Of a DNA stretch of 8,053 nt, positions 7,945 through 8,053 are shown piece after piece (the first letter of the stretch is position 1; each line of letters starts with the position of its first letter). Both the position numbers and the translations under genes were made by a program. Where the stretch lies: positions 1 to 8,053 of the forward strand of contig JACDDG010000098.1 of the NCBI GenBank assembly GCA_013817115.1, written 5' to 3'. The notes under the pieces are model-generated. The model made no database searches. It had not been told where the DNA came from and saw nothing but the letters and a program-made list of their open reading frames with translations. Source of the DNA: Parachlamydiaceae bacterium (GTDB lineage: Bacteria; Chlamydiota; Chlamydiia; Chlamydiales; Parachlamydiaceae).

Positions 7945-7997
7945 CTTTAATCTTGAATGGGGGCCCTGCCCCATTCAAGATCAAAGGGGTATCTGAA
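7934..7997. terminator. Strong hairpin (29-bp arms) after the upstream gene
   Basis: The arms 7934-7962 and 7969-7997 are complementary at 28 of 29 positions around a 6-base loop GCCCTG. Seven Ts follow on the plus strand (7998-8004), so by sequence it is an ideal rho-independent terminator for plus-strand transcripts. On the minus strand it starts about five bases after the stop codon of the upstream gene but lacks a U-tract. It may act as a 3'-end structure for that mRNA and shield the atp operon from read-through, or be a repeat element. The near-perfect stem is certain; the role is inferred. Confidence 0.65.
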
Positions 7998-8002
7998 TTT
8001 TT

Positions 8003-8053
8003 TTAATTATAGCGCAACTCATCCTCTAAAGACTCAAGCTCATCACAAATTTC
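8003..8053 (-). CDS. 3' end of an unidentified gene (partial)
   Basis: The minus strand reads in one frame from the window edge to a TAA at 8003-8005, giving the last 16 residues of a protein (EICDELESLEDELRYN). The tail is acidic and helix-like. A strong hairpin follows within about five bases of the stop, as expected for a real gene end. The fragment is too short to identify the product. It lies in the same orientation as the atp operon, 288 bases before atpZ. Confidence 0.5.
   Translation of the reverse strand, partial: EICDELESLEDELRYN

Overview
The window carries one complete F1Fo ATP synthase operon. All of its genes lie on the minus strand, so transcription runs from right to left: an AtpZ-type small membrane protein, subunit a (atpB), c (atpE), b (atpF), delta (atpH), alpha (atpA), gamma (atpG), beta (atpD) and epsilon (atpC). 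This is the classical bacterial order, and all eight structural subunits are present with intact catalytic or ion-translocating motifs. The sequence is moderately AT-rich.

Organism. Several features suggest a Gram-negative, host-associated bacterium with many intergenic repeats. The beta, gamma and c sequences, together with the palindromic repeat elements, make me think of environmental Chlamydiae (Parachlamydia/Protochlamydia type). That is recollection, not a search result, so treat it as a hypothesis.

Layout. Positions 1-482 hold no gene I can support. They contain a cluster of GC-rich palindromes, including one 42/43-bp near-perfect inverted repeat. From 483 to 5889, atpC, atpD, atpG, atpA, atpH, atpF and atpE are tightly packed: most junctions overlap (1, 26, 4 and 4 bp) or are separated by 1 bp. 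The exception is a 110-bp gap between atpG and atpD that holds a purine-rich, repeat-like stretch. Positions 5890-6330 are a 441-bp gap between atpE and atpB, occupied by a roughly 175-bp palindromic MITE-like element. From 6331 to 7714 lie atpB and the overlapping atpZ-like gene. Positions 7715-8002 are the leader region, with a candidate promoter and a strong 29-bp-arm hairpin. At 8003-8053 is the 3' end of another minus-strand gene.

How it works together. AtpZ and the AtpI-like domain are accessory factors for the membrane sector. Subunits a, c and b form Fo. Delta and b form the stator, and alpha, beta, gamma and epsilon form F1. The c subunit has the essential Glu61 but lacks the usual Na+ ligands, so a proton-coupled enzyme is expected.

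Most notable points. (1) atpB encodes a long protein in which an AtpI-like four-helix domain is fused in frame to subunit a. (2) That fused domain contains a run of nine G residues, a possible slippage site. (3) Epsilon is only 87 aa and lacks the C-terminal inhibitory helices. (4) Repeat elements sit inside the operon between genes whose products must be co-produced. I did not find an entirely unknown system; the novelty lies in the architecture of a well-known one.
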